From positions 1 through 34,881 of the forward strand of contig JAMOVR010000199.1 in the NCBI GenBank assembly GCA_027061945.1: DNA of 34,881 nucleotides. Direction: 5' to 3'. The DNA is from Candidatus Heimdallarchaeota archaeon (GTDB taxonomy: Archaea > Asgardarchaeota > Heimdallarchaeia > Heimdallarchaeales > JAJRWK01). The notes under the pieces are model-generated. The model saw only the letters and a list, made by a program, of their open reading frames with translations, was not told the origin of the DNA and did no database searches. The position numbers and the translations under genes were made by a program. Positions 1-6,799 of this stretch are shown one piece after another (position 1 is the stretch's first letter; each line of letters begins with the position of its first letter).

Positions 1-1
1 A

Positions 2-886
2 AAATTGTTAGAAACACAAGTAGAAGCTTTAAACCAGATATCTATTGAAGAAAAAGAAGTAACAGAACAATATGTTAAAAAGATCGAAGAAGAAGTCGAA
101 AAACTAAATAATGAATATAAGCAACGTGCAAATAACCTGAAGGAAAATGCTGAGAGAATTGTTGATACTACTATTGGAAAAACCACTGATTATCTTTTAA
201 AACAACATCAAGAAATTCTTGGTAAGCACATAGAACTTTCCAGTATTTTTAATTCCGTAATAAGTACTAGCGAACAAGTTCTCGAAGCGTCAATTGAGAA
301 TACTAAAGAAGCAATGATAAAACCATTAGATAAAATAACTGCTGAAATTGGTAGAATAAGCCAAGAATTAACCAATAAAATAACTGAATCTATCCATGTT
401 TTCTTAACTTTATTTAACGGTAAATATGGAGAATTAAGAAGAATTGCAGATGAAGCAAATCGCTATGAATTTAACCAAGAAATTAATACTTGGGGAATTA
501 TCAATGAAGATGCAGCATATGCTGTACTCCTTGATTTAGTTATGAGAAGTAAAAGACAATGTACAATAGTGTTGCCAGAACTAAAATTAGACATAATTGA
601 TAGGATTGAAAGAAAAAGAATGACTCGAATAGAACTAGTAACGGACTTAGACATTGAGCATGACAGAAGACTCATAACCAAAATAAAACAGAAAGGAAAT
701 ATTTCCTTGCGTTCTTATAAAAAACAAGACTTTTTAGCTTGCATAAGAGATGAAGAAGAAGCAATTGTCTGTTCTTATGACAAAAACGGACGGGTTAATG
801 GTATTAAAACGATTGACCCCGACTTAGTTCAAATTCTTAAATTAATAATAAAAGACAAAATAATTAGAGATAGCAAATCAATATGA
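2..886 (+). CDS. Coiled-coil protein with TrmB-C-like C-terminal domain (5' partial)
   Basis: The frame is open to the window edge, so the TTG at base 5 is probably not the true start and the gene is likely cut at its 5' end. The first ~160 residues are charged and heptad-like (IEEEVEKLNNEYKQRANNLK), predicting a long coiled coil. Residues ~165-285 form an alpha/beta domain with alternating hydrophobic strands (CTIVLPEL, RIELVTDLD, ISLRSY, EEAIVCSYD). This resembles the phospholipase-D-like effector domain at the C-terminus of TrmB-type archaeal regulators. No winged helix, catalytic HKD motif or membrane segment is visible in the part present; a DNA-binding domain could lie upstream of the window. 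The TrmB-C likeness is inferred from pattern only. An alternative is a cytosolic scaffold or sensor. Confidence 0.55.
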   Translation, partial: KLLETQVEALNQISIEEKEVTEQYVKKIEEEVEKLNNEYKQRANNLKENAERIVDTTIGKTTDYLLKQHQEILGKHIELSSIFNSVISTSEQVLEASIENTKEAMIKPLDKITAEIGRISQELTNKITESIHVFLTLFNGKYGELRRIADEANRYEFNQEINTWGIINEDAAYAVLLDLVMRSKRQCTIVLPELKLDIIDRIERKRMTRIELVTDLDIEHDRRLITKIKQKGNISLRSYKKQDFLACIRDEEEAIVCSYDKNGRVNGIKTIDPDLVQILKLIIKDKIIRDSKSI

Positions 887-968
887 TATATTGAAACCTT
901 TAAACGTTAGAAAAAAGGCAATAATAACTAAGGAAGAAAACATTCCCTTGAATTAAAAGGGTGCGTGC

Positions 969-1787
969 TTGGTGAAACTAAAAAAAATTGCAATATTCGT
1001 AATAATCATTATTTTAATAATTCACACTTTTTTGCTACTCCCACCTTATATTGTTTATTCCCAGGAAGAAACAACCGAAACTTCTTTTCCATTACCAGAA
1101 AGATTTACTCAGGAAAAAGAAAAATTAGGACCTGGGGTATATTTTAATTATTCTTCCACTACTTCTCAATGGTTATTTTGGGAGATCATAACAGAAAACA
1201 GTAATAATAGCTATATCGTAGTTGTAATAAATCAGACAAAAACATCAAAAGAAACAGAATTTTTAGAAGTCCCTAAGTCTGATGCTTTGACATATAAAAA
1301 TTATTTTTGGACTAATCCGGATAATTTGGTGGTTGGACAGACAAATATCCGTTTAGCAAATGGAACTGCAGATGTGATTTCTGAGATAATTTTACGTTTT
1401 ACAGACAAGTATAAAAATACTTTAGAGATTAGTGCATACAGATTAGTTGTTACGTCTGGTGAAATGAAAGGAATGATCTTAATATGCGAAAAAGATTCAG
1501 GGGTTGTTTTACAGTTATATGAACCACATAACGAAGATACTCCTTTACTTCAAATACAAGCGACAAATCTCAAATTAGCAAATCCTAATGAAGATAATAA
1601 TGATAGCTCTAAGTTGTCTAAAGAAGACATAATAAATATGACTGTCACTTTTCTTGCATTTTTTATGTCTCTATTATTAGTATATTTAGCTAATAAAATT
1701 ACTACTCCTATCAAAAAAGATTCTAATAAGAAAGGTTTTAAAATGGATAAAAACAAATCAAGTCTCGATTCTGATAAATCAAAGTAA
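969..1787 (+). CDS. Membrane-anchored extracytoplasmic protein, unknown function
   Basis: I do not recognise the family. The N-terminus is a signal peptide or signal anchor: MVKLKK followed by ~20 hydrophobic residues (IAIFVIIIILIIHTFLLL). About 180 residues of strand-rich soluble domain follow, with several N-glycosylation sequons (NYS, NNS, NQT, NGT). A second hydrophobic helix lies near residues 221-241 (MTVTFLAFFMSLLLVYLA), and the tail is Lys/Ser-rich and probably cytoplasmic (TTPIKKDSNKKG, then KSSLDSDKSK). The topology suggests a domain exposed outside the cell and held by two membrane segments. Either TTG 969 or GTG 972 may initiate; AAAGGGTG at 956-963 is spaced for both. The gene ends 12 nt from the convergent methyltransferase gene. 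Confidence 0.6.
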   Translation: MVKLKKIAIFVIIIILIIHTFLLLPPYIVYSQEETTETSFPLPERFTQEKEKLGPGVYFNYSSTTSQWLFWEIITENSNNSYIVVVINQTKTSKETEFLEVPKSDALTYKNYFWTNPDNLVVGQTNIRLANGTADVISEIILRFTDKYKNTLEISAYRLVVTSGEMKGMILICEKDSGVVLQLYEPHNEDTPLLQIQATNLKLANPNEDNNDSSKLSKEDIINMTVTFLAFFMSLLLVYLANKITTPIKKDSNKKGFKMDKNKSSLDSDKSK

Positions 1788-1798
1788 CAGTTTCCTAA

Positions 1799-2749
1799 TT
1801 ATTTAGAATACGATTCCTTCCCAATTTTTGCAATAAAGAAGCCAATAGTCTGGTGTTTCTTAGGAAAATATCGTCCTGCATAATTAGAAATTTCTATTGA
1901 CAACTTAGAATCATCTATCATAAATGCTTTTTCTGGTGGTATCGGGACATTAAATCTTTTTAAAAAAGAGTTGTTATTTGTTTCTAAAAATTTTTTCAAA
2001 ACGAGTTCGTTTTCTTCGATTGTAAAAGAACAAGTAGAATAAATTAATTCTCCTCCTTGTCTTAGTAGTTGGAAACCTGTGGATAAAATTTTTTCCTGTA
2101 ATCTTTTCATTTCTCCTACAGAGTTAGTGGTTAGTGAAGAAAGTTTCTCTTCTTTTTTTGGTAGTAGCCCGTCTCCTGTACAAGGAGCATCAATTAAAAT
2201 TTTGTCGAATTTTTCTTTCCATTTTTCCGATGGAATTTTTGTCATATCATGAAGCGTGATTAGTATGTTTGATGAACCCATTCTTTCAATATTTGATTTT
2301 AGTGCAATTGCCCTTTTTTTATCGACTTCATTGGCAACTACAATACCCTTATTTTTTTGAAGTTGGGAAATTAATGTTGACTTTCCACCAGGTGCCGCAC
2401 AAGCATCCAAAACGAGTTCGTTTTCTTTAGGATCCAAAGCAAGTACAGTTAAGATTGATGCTAAATCTTGAATGTAAAAATATCCCGCTAAGTGTTCAGG
2501 TAAAAAACCGATTCCTTCTCCTCTTACTACCCGATATACAAACCCTAATTTATTTACAAGCTCAAGTAATATTCCTCTTTCTTTTAATTTTTTCTCAATT
2601 TTTTTGGGACTTATTCTAAGCGTATTAACACGTATGTACGAAGGAACACTAGCAACAATCAGTTCACTTACAAACTTTTTATCAAAGCTATGAGGAGAAA
2701 CTTCTGCTAATTCTTTCACTAAAAAATCAATTATTTCTCTTCTACCCAC
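1799..2749 (-). CDS. RNA (cytosine-5) methyltransferase, NOL1/NOP2/Sun family
   Basis: SAM-dependent m5C methyltransferase acting on tRNA or rRNA. All family motifs are present: SAM-binding DACAAPGGK (residues 115-123), motif IV DAPCTGDG with Cys190, and motif VI STCSF with the nucleophile Cys240. At 316 residues it has the compact archaeal Trm4-like form, with a short N-terminal region (about residues 1-100) and no NusB domain. That makes tRNA m5C the likeliest activity, although substrate cannot be read from sequence. It ends 12 nt from the convergent upstream gene and lies 53 nt downstream of the isomerase gene on the same strand, so the two may be co-transcribed. A second, differently built family member lies at 32.4 kb. 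Confidence 0.88.
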   Translation of the reverse strand: MGRREIIDFLVKELAEVSPHSFDKKFVSELIVASVPSYIRVNTLRISPKKIEKKLKERGILLELVNKLGFVYRVVRGEGIGFLPEHLAGYFYIQDLASILTVLALDPKENELVLDACAAPGGKSTLISQLQKNKGIVVANEVDKKRAIALKSNIERMGSSNILITLHDMTKIPSEKWKEKFDKILIDAPCTGDGLLPKKEEKLSSLTTNSVGEMKRLQEKILSTGFQLLRQGGELIYSTCSFTIEENELVLKKFLETNNNSFLKRFNVPIPPEKAFMIDDSKLSIEISNYAGRYFPKKHQTIGFFIAKIGKESYSK

Positions 2750-2802
2750 AAAAATATTCCTCTTAAAATAATACTTAATATCTTATGATTAATATCTGAA
2801 TT

Positions 2803-3819
2803 TTATTTCAATGACAAATATTCTTTTAGCTTAGTGATCGTCTCAACTGGATTTGGATCAATCTTTCTAATCAGCGCTAAAAAAATGGAAGCATAATCTA
2901 ATTCATATGTAGTCTTAAGCATATCCTCAATTTTTGTTCCGTTATTAGGCATTTCAATTGTTGTATTTTCCAATTTTTTTTCTTCTAAAAATTTTTTAAT
3001 AAATTCAAATCTGTAGTTAATTCTTTCAGGAAGTCTTTTTTTGTCAATAATTAACACATGATGGATTAGTTCGTTTAAGTCTATTCCAATAGGTACTATG
3101 GCATTATGATTGTGTTCTGGAAGTTCAAAAGAAAATGCGTGTTTTTTACTATTCTCATTCAACTGTGCTCTAAAACGCAAACCAACAATAAATGTATGCT
3201 CTGCGCCTAATATTATTGGTAATGTGTTTTTTAGGGAATCAATTATTTTCTCAACAAATGGACTGGGTTGTTTCTTTGCAATTTTCTCTAATTCCCCACT
3301 AAATCCTTTCCTAAATTCTTTAGGATATGACAGAGTTTCTTGAACTATTTGGCCCGATATTGGTAACATTGCTGCCAAAGAAGCTCTAGGTGCTAATCCT
3401 TTTGGCAAGGAAACAAAAGGAATATTATATTTGTTACTTATTTTTTCCATTTCTCCACCGGTACTTATTATTACCATCGGTAAATCTAATGTTTTAGCTT
3501 TTAGCACGCCTGAGATTGTTTCTTCAGTATTCCCAGAGTATGAAGACGCGATTATTAAGCTTTTTTTTGATAATCTTGTTTTAGGGAGTCCATAATTCTT
3601 ATGTACTATTAGGTCCACATCATAATTACTAAAAACAGCAGAGATATAATTTCCTGCAATTGCAGAACCCCCCATCCCTATAAAAATAATTTTTTCTATT
3701 TCTTTTCTGTCAAATGAAGGGATCTCTTTCTCAAATGCCTCTTTCCAGAACTTGTGCCAAGAATTCATCATACCGATCTGATTCATACTATCCAATGAAT
3801 AATCCACATTTATTTTCAT
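2803..3819 (-). CDS. Bifunctional phosphoglucose/phosphomannose isomerase
   Basis: Cytosolic sugar-phosphate isomerase of the SIS-domain PGI/PMI family, interconverting fructose-6-phosphate with glucose-6-phosphate and mannose-6-phosphate. Visible features: GMGGSAIAG (residues 48-56) starting the first SIS domain, the phosphate-binding serine/threonine loop SSYSGNTEE (92-100), and the second SIS domain with FELPEHNHNAI near residue 235, which carries the conserved Glu/His region of this family. Length (338) is typical of the archaeal enzyme (~300-350). It probably serves gluconeogenesis and sugar-nucleotide supply, which fits with pyruvate phosphate dikinase further on. The start is the ATG just after a short AT-rich leader; it is divergent from the UEV gene, sharing the ~165-nt intergenic region. 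Confidence 0.9.
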   Translation of the reverse strand: MKINVDYSLDSMNQIGMMNSWHKFWKEAFEKEIPSFDRKEIEKIIFIGMGGSAIAGNYISAVFSNYDVDLIVHKNYGLPKTRLSKKSLIIASSYSGNTEETISGVLKAKTLDLPMVIISTGGEMEKISNKYNIPFVSLPKGLAPRASLAAMLPISGQIVQETLSYPKEFRKGFSGELEKIAKKQPSPFVEKIIDSLKNTLPIILGAEHTFIVGLRFRAQLNENSKKHAFSFELPEHNHNAIVPIGIDLNELIHHVLIIDKKRLPERINYRFEFIKKFLEEKKLENTTIEMPNNGTKIEDMLKTTYELDYASIFLALIRKIDPNPVETITKLKEYLSLK

Positions 3820-3974
3820 ATCCTAAAATAGTTATTTCTGTAATATCTAAGATTTTTTCTTTTTGGTTACATTTTTTTTAGGATTGAGGTTTTTCATTCT
3901 TCTTGAAATACTTAAAATACTACGGAGTACCTTTTTATTATTAGTGGAAATAGAAACACAATGTCTTAGCGTAC

Positions 3975-3980
3975 AGGTGG
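3975..3980 (+). promoter_or_regulatory. Shine-Dalgarno of the UEV-like gene
   Basis: AGGTGG lies 7 nt before ATG 3988. That spacing favours ATG 3988 over the TTG at 3985 used in the ORF track. Confidence 0.6.
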
Positions 3981-3987
3981 TTAATTG

Positions 3988-4632
3988 ATGCTTTCAGATG
4001 AAATATTAAGTAAAGAAGCATTTTTCATATATAATTATACTGCAGGCTTTATTCCTTACCAAAATAGATTAGATCACTGGGTAGGTACTTTTCGTGATGC
4101 TTCAGGAATTGCTCATACTGTTGAAGTTATTATGGCCCCTGATTTTCCGAATAGCCCCCCAATAGTAAAAATTGATGGAATTAGTATTGAAGATATAGAT
4201 CTCCCCTTTAGGTTAAGAACCTTAGAACGATGGAATATACATAGTCATTTATTTCACGTAATGGTTGAGATAACTGAACAGTTCAAAAAATTCGTGATTA
4301 ACACTAATAACGTGAGACAAAAGGTAATTCAACCCGTATACATAGATGAAAAAACTGTCTTAGAACAACAGGTCCAAGAATTACAGACAAGAATCGCCCA
4401 AAAACGACATGAATTAGAACAAATTAGATCAAATTCTGCGGCAATTGCCAGTAAAGATGACATTCGACAAATGATCGAAGAAGGAATTAATCAACTTGAA
4501 GCTGAAGTCTTTATGTTAGAGAAGCAATTTGAGAGGGCAGAAATGGAAACTGAAGAATTTGTTAGAAAATATATCGATACTTTAAAACGACTAGAAACAT
4601 TAAAATTACAAAAACAAGCTGTCATTTCTTGA
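3988..4632 (+). CDS. UEV/E2-fold protein with coiled coil, ESCRT-I Vps23/TSG101-like
   Basis: From ATG 3988 the protein has 214 residues. The N-terminal ~100 follow the ubiquitin-conjugating fold: Trp31 in DHWVGTF, a strand (IAHTVEVIMAP), then DFPNSPPIVKI (residues 52-62), which matches the YPxxPP turn of E2/UEV proteins, and a final helical segment LERWNIHSHLFHVMVEI. The protein has no cysteine, so it cannot be an active E2, and the active-site stretch is shortened. That is the UEV (E2 variant) condition. Residues ~110-155 are a coiled coil, and residues ~165-214 are helical (EEFVRKYIDTLKRLETLKLQKQ), resembling the steadiness box of TSG101/Vps23. Known Asgard ESCRT-I Vps23 homologues share this order. 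No Vps28, ubiquitin or CHMP gene is nearby. An RWD-domain scaffold is the alternative. Confidence 0.6.
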   Translation: MLSDEILSKEAFFIYNYTAGFIPYQNRLDHWVGTFRDASGIAHTVEVIMAPDFPNSPPIVKIDGISIEDIDLPFRLRTLERWNIHSHLFHVMVEITEQFKKFVINTNNVRQKVIQPVYIDEKTVLEQQVQELQTRIAQKRHELEQIRSNSAAIASKDDIRQMIEEGINQLEAEVFMLEKQFERAEMETEEFVRKYIDTLKRLETLKLQKQAVIS

Positions 4633-4788
4633 TTTTTTCAGATATCAAGAATTGTAAATAAAATTCCCCTTATAAATTAATAACTAATTCTTTTCTAATG
4701 TTTTATATGTCAAATTTAATATGATATTTGTTCTAATGTTTAATTAATAATCTGAAGTAAAAAGTTACCCTCTAACTCATTCCAACAA

Positions 4789-4796
4789 CTTATAAG
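4789..4796 (+). promoter_or_regulatory. TATA-like box upstream of nuoC
   Basis: CTTATAAG is centred about 25 nt before base 4818. Transcription from there would begin downstream of the ORF-track ATG at 4801, which supports ATG 4852 as the start. Inferred from spacing only. Confidence 0.45.
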
Positions 4797-4840
4797 TAGT
4801 ATGTTCAAATTATCCGTAGATACTCATATCATTTGTAGAA

Positions 4841-4847
4841 AGGGTGA
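4841..4847 (+). promoter_or_regulatory. Shine-Dalgarno that sets the nuoC start
   Basis: AGGGTGA precedes ATG 4852 by 4 nt. The upstream ATG 4801 has no such site. Confidence 0.6.
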
Positions 4848-4851
4848 AAAA

Positions 4852-5355
4852 ATGGAACCCGATGAAGTCGTAGAAAAAGTAAAATCACAATTTGGAGATA
4901 AAATCCTTGATGTCGAAGTCCTTTCAGAAACACGGGTTCACGTCGAAGTTCCTAAAGAAGAGATTGTGAACCTAGCCTCTTATTTAAAACATGAATTAGG
5001 CTTCAATTATCCGGATACCAATTTTGGAACTGATCGAAAAGATGACGGTGTAATAGAACTTATTTGGTATGTCGGAAGAATGGATTCTCCATTACTAGTA
5101 GGTATGAAAACAAAAATAGATCGTGAAAATCCCATTGTTCCTTCAATGACAAAAATATGGCAAGGGTTTAATTGGGGAGAAAGGGAAGCATACGATATGT
5201 TAGGAGTACTTTTTGAGGGGCATCCAGACCTAAGAAGAATATATTTACCAGAAGACTGGGATGGTTTCCCATTGAGAGAAGACTATGTATACAAAAGACC
5301 ACGCTATACAAAGCCCGAAGATAATGACCCTGATTATTACGTCAAAAAATTTTAG
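4852..5355 (+). CDS. nuoC: NADH dehydrogenase-like subunit C (30 kDa, NuoC/FpoC)
   Basis: Subunit of the peripheral arm of complex I-type or membrane-bound hydrogenase-type oxidoreductases. The C-terminal half carries the 30-kDa subunit signature: FNWGEREAYDMLGVLFEGHP followed by DLRRIYLPEDW and PLREDY. The preferred start is ATG 4852 (MEPDEVVEKV, 167 residues), because a Shine-Dalgarno site lies directly before it and the TATA-like box places the transcript start between 4801 and 4852. It is followed 24 nt later by nuoD, clearly as one operon. No nuoB, nuoI, nuoH or antiporter-like subunits are in the window, so the rest of the complex must be encoded elsewhere, or this pair works in a reduced module. 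Confidence 0.9.
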   Translation: MEPDEVVEKVKSQFGDKILDVEVLSETRVHVEVPKEEIVNLASYLKHELGFNYPDTNFGTDRKDDGVIELIWYVGRMDSPLLVGMKTKIDRENPIVPSMTKIWQGFNWGEREAYDMLGVLFEGHPDLRRIYLPEDWDGFPLREDYVYKRPRYTKPEDNDPDYYVKKF

Positions 5356-5369
5356 ATTCGTACTTGAGT

Positions 5370-5375
5370 GGTGAG
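5370..5375 (+). promoter_or_regulatory. Shine-Dalgarno of nuoD
   Basis: GGTGAG lies 4 nt before ATG 5380. It overlaps the GTG codons where the ORF track begins, so those are unlikely starts. Confidence 0.6.
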
Positions 5376-5379
5376 TAAA

Positions 5380-6489
5380 ATGTCTGAAAAAACAGAAATG
5401 AATCTTTTTATGGGTCCACAGCACCCCGCAATGCATGGTTTGTGGGCAATGAGATTAATCTTAGATGGTGAAACTGTTTTAGATGCCGATGCTGTAATGG
5501 GATATTTACATAGGGGCTATGAAAAATTATTACAAAACAGGCAATATGAACAAGGCATCCCATTAGTAGACCGTCTGTGTTATGTAGAATCAATGAATTG
5601 GTCCCTTGCATATGCTCATGCCATTGAAGGCATTTTTGAAGTAGAAATTCCTGATAAGGCCAAAGCTATAAGAATAATCGCTTCAGAATTGCAACGTCTG
5701 GCAAGTCATAGCCTTTGGTTAGCCGCAATGGCTGCAGATCTTGGGCAGTTGGCAATGCTTGTTTTACCAATGAATGCAAGAGAATATATCTTAAAGCTCT
5801 TTGAAATGATGACTGGAGCCAGAATGACTTATAATCTAGCAAGAATTGGTGGAGTAGCAAAAGATTTACCTCCCCACTTTGCAAGTGCGTTAGAACGAAC
5901 TCTTGAGGACTTTCATCATAAATATGGTGAATTCTTTGACATGCTTGATGAATCCCAAATTTGGAGAATGAGAACAGAAGGAGTTGGAATTCTCTCTAAA
6001 GAACAAGCCATTGAATGGGGAACAACAGGACCTGTTCTAAGAGCTAGCGGTGTTCCTTATGATATTCGCAAGGTAGAACCATATTGGGGATATGAAAAAA
6101 TGAAATTCAAGGTAATCACCAGAACAGTTGGTGATTCCTTCGCTAGATTTAGACAAAGGCTTGATGAATTAGAAGAATCAATTAAAATTATCTATCAAGC
6201 ATTAGACTGGTATCACGAGTTTAGAGACAGCGATCCTCATCGTTTAGACAAAATACCTAAAAGACCTCCCGCAGGTAAAAAAGTATATCGACGAATCGAA
6301 GCTGCGAGAGGTGAAGCAGGTTTTTATATTGAGAGTGACGGGTCATTACAACCTAAAAGAGTAAGGATTCAATCTCCAACCTTCAAGAACTTGTATGCCT
6401 TACCAATTCTTGTTAAAAATCAAAAATTAGCAGATATACCTGCTATAATGGGTACAATAGACTTGTGTGTAGGAGATCTTGACCGATAG
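5380..6489 (+). CDS. nuoD: NADH dehydrogenase-like subunit D (49 kDa) with half-retained Cys motifs
   Basis: Homologue of NuoD/FpoD and of the large subunit of group 4 [NiFe] hydrogenases. From ATG 5380 it has 369 residues and carries the family hallmarks: MGPQHPAMHG (11-20), GYLHRGYEK, IASELQRLASH, GARMTYNLARIGGV, RTEGVG, and RASGVPYDIRK with a following GDSFARFRQR. The two hydrogenase CxxC motifs that bind Ni-Fe are not intact. The first reads DRLCYVES (Cys67, Glu70) and the last IDLCVGDLDR (Cys363, Asp366). The first Cys of each pair remains and the second is acidic, whereas typical NuoD has lost both. It therefore probably lacks a Ni-Fe centre. It is translationally close to nuoC and probably quinone- or ferredoxin-linked (inference). 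Confidence 0.9.
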   Translation: MSEKTEMNLFMGPQHPAMHGLWAMRLILDGETVLDADAVMGYLHRGYEKLLQNRQYEQGIPLVDRLCYVESMNWSLAYAHAIEGIFEVEIPDKAKAIRIIASELQRLASHSLWLAAMAADLGQLAMLVLPMNAREYILKLFEMMTGARMTYNLARIGGVAKDLPPHFASALERTLEDFHHKYGEFFDMLDESQIWRMRTEGVGILSKEQAIEWGTTGPVLRASGVPYDIRKVEPYWGYEKMKFKVITRTVGDSFARFRQRLDELEESIKIIYQALDWYHEFRDSDPHRLDKIPKRPPAGKKVYRRIEAARGEAGFYIESDGSLQPKRVRIQSPTFKNLYALPILVKNQKLADIPAIMGTIDLCVGDLDR

Positions 6490-6799
6490 TAAAACAATAA
6501 ATTATTTTTTATTTTTCTAAAATTTTGTATTATTACCAAATTATTTTTTCCAAATGTCTAGATTATTTTTTTGTTTGTTTTAGAGCAAATTTGAAAATTT
6601 CCATACATAGATAAGTCGAAATAACGAAGTTAGTTTAATTTTCTATTCCTATTTTTATCTTCATAAAATATTTTTTTGTTCAAAATTTTCCCTCCATAAG
6701 TATCCTAATCAAAAAATCCGTTGGCGACATAGACATTCTTATCAAATACTAATCATAATGTGCTTTGGAAAAACAGTGCTAGTTTACTGGTGAGATCAA
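6490..6799 (+). other. AT-rich intergenic region, no gene seen
   Basis: This 310-nt stretch between nuoD and ppdK is very AT-rich. It has T-tracts just after nuoD (TTATTTTTTATTTTT near 6502-6516) that may end the nuoCD transcript. The ppdK promoter presumably lies in the last ~80 nt. GGTGAG at 6790-6795 is the ppdK ribosome binding site. I see no ORF, tRNA or mobile-element end in it. Confidence 0.5.

Noticed and set aside
3988-4632. Active ubiquitin-conjugating enzyme (E2)
   Set aside because: The protein has no cysteine at all and the active-site segment is shortened.
5380-6489. Group 4 [NiFe]-hydrogenase large subunit
   Set aside because: Both CxxC motifs are broken, so Ni-Fe binding of the usual kind is not possible.
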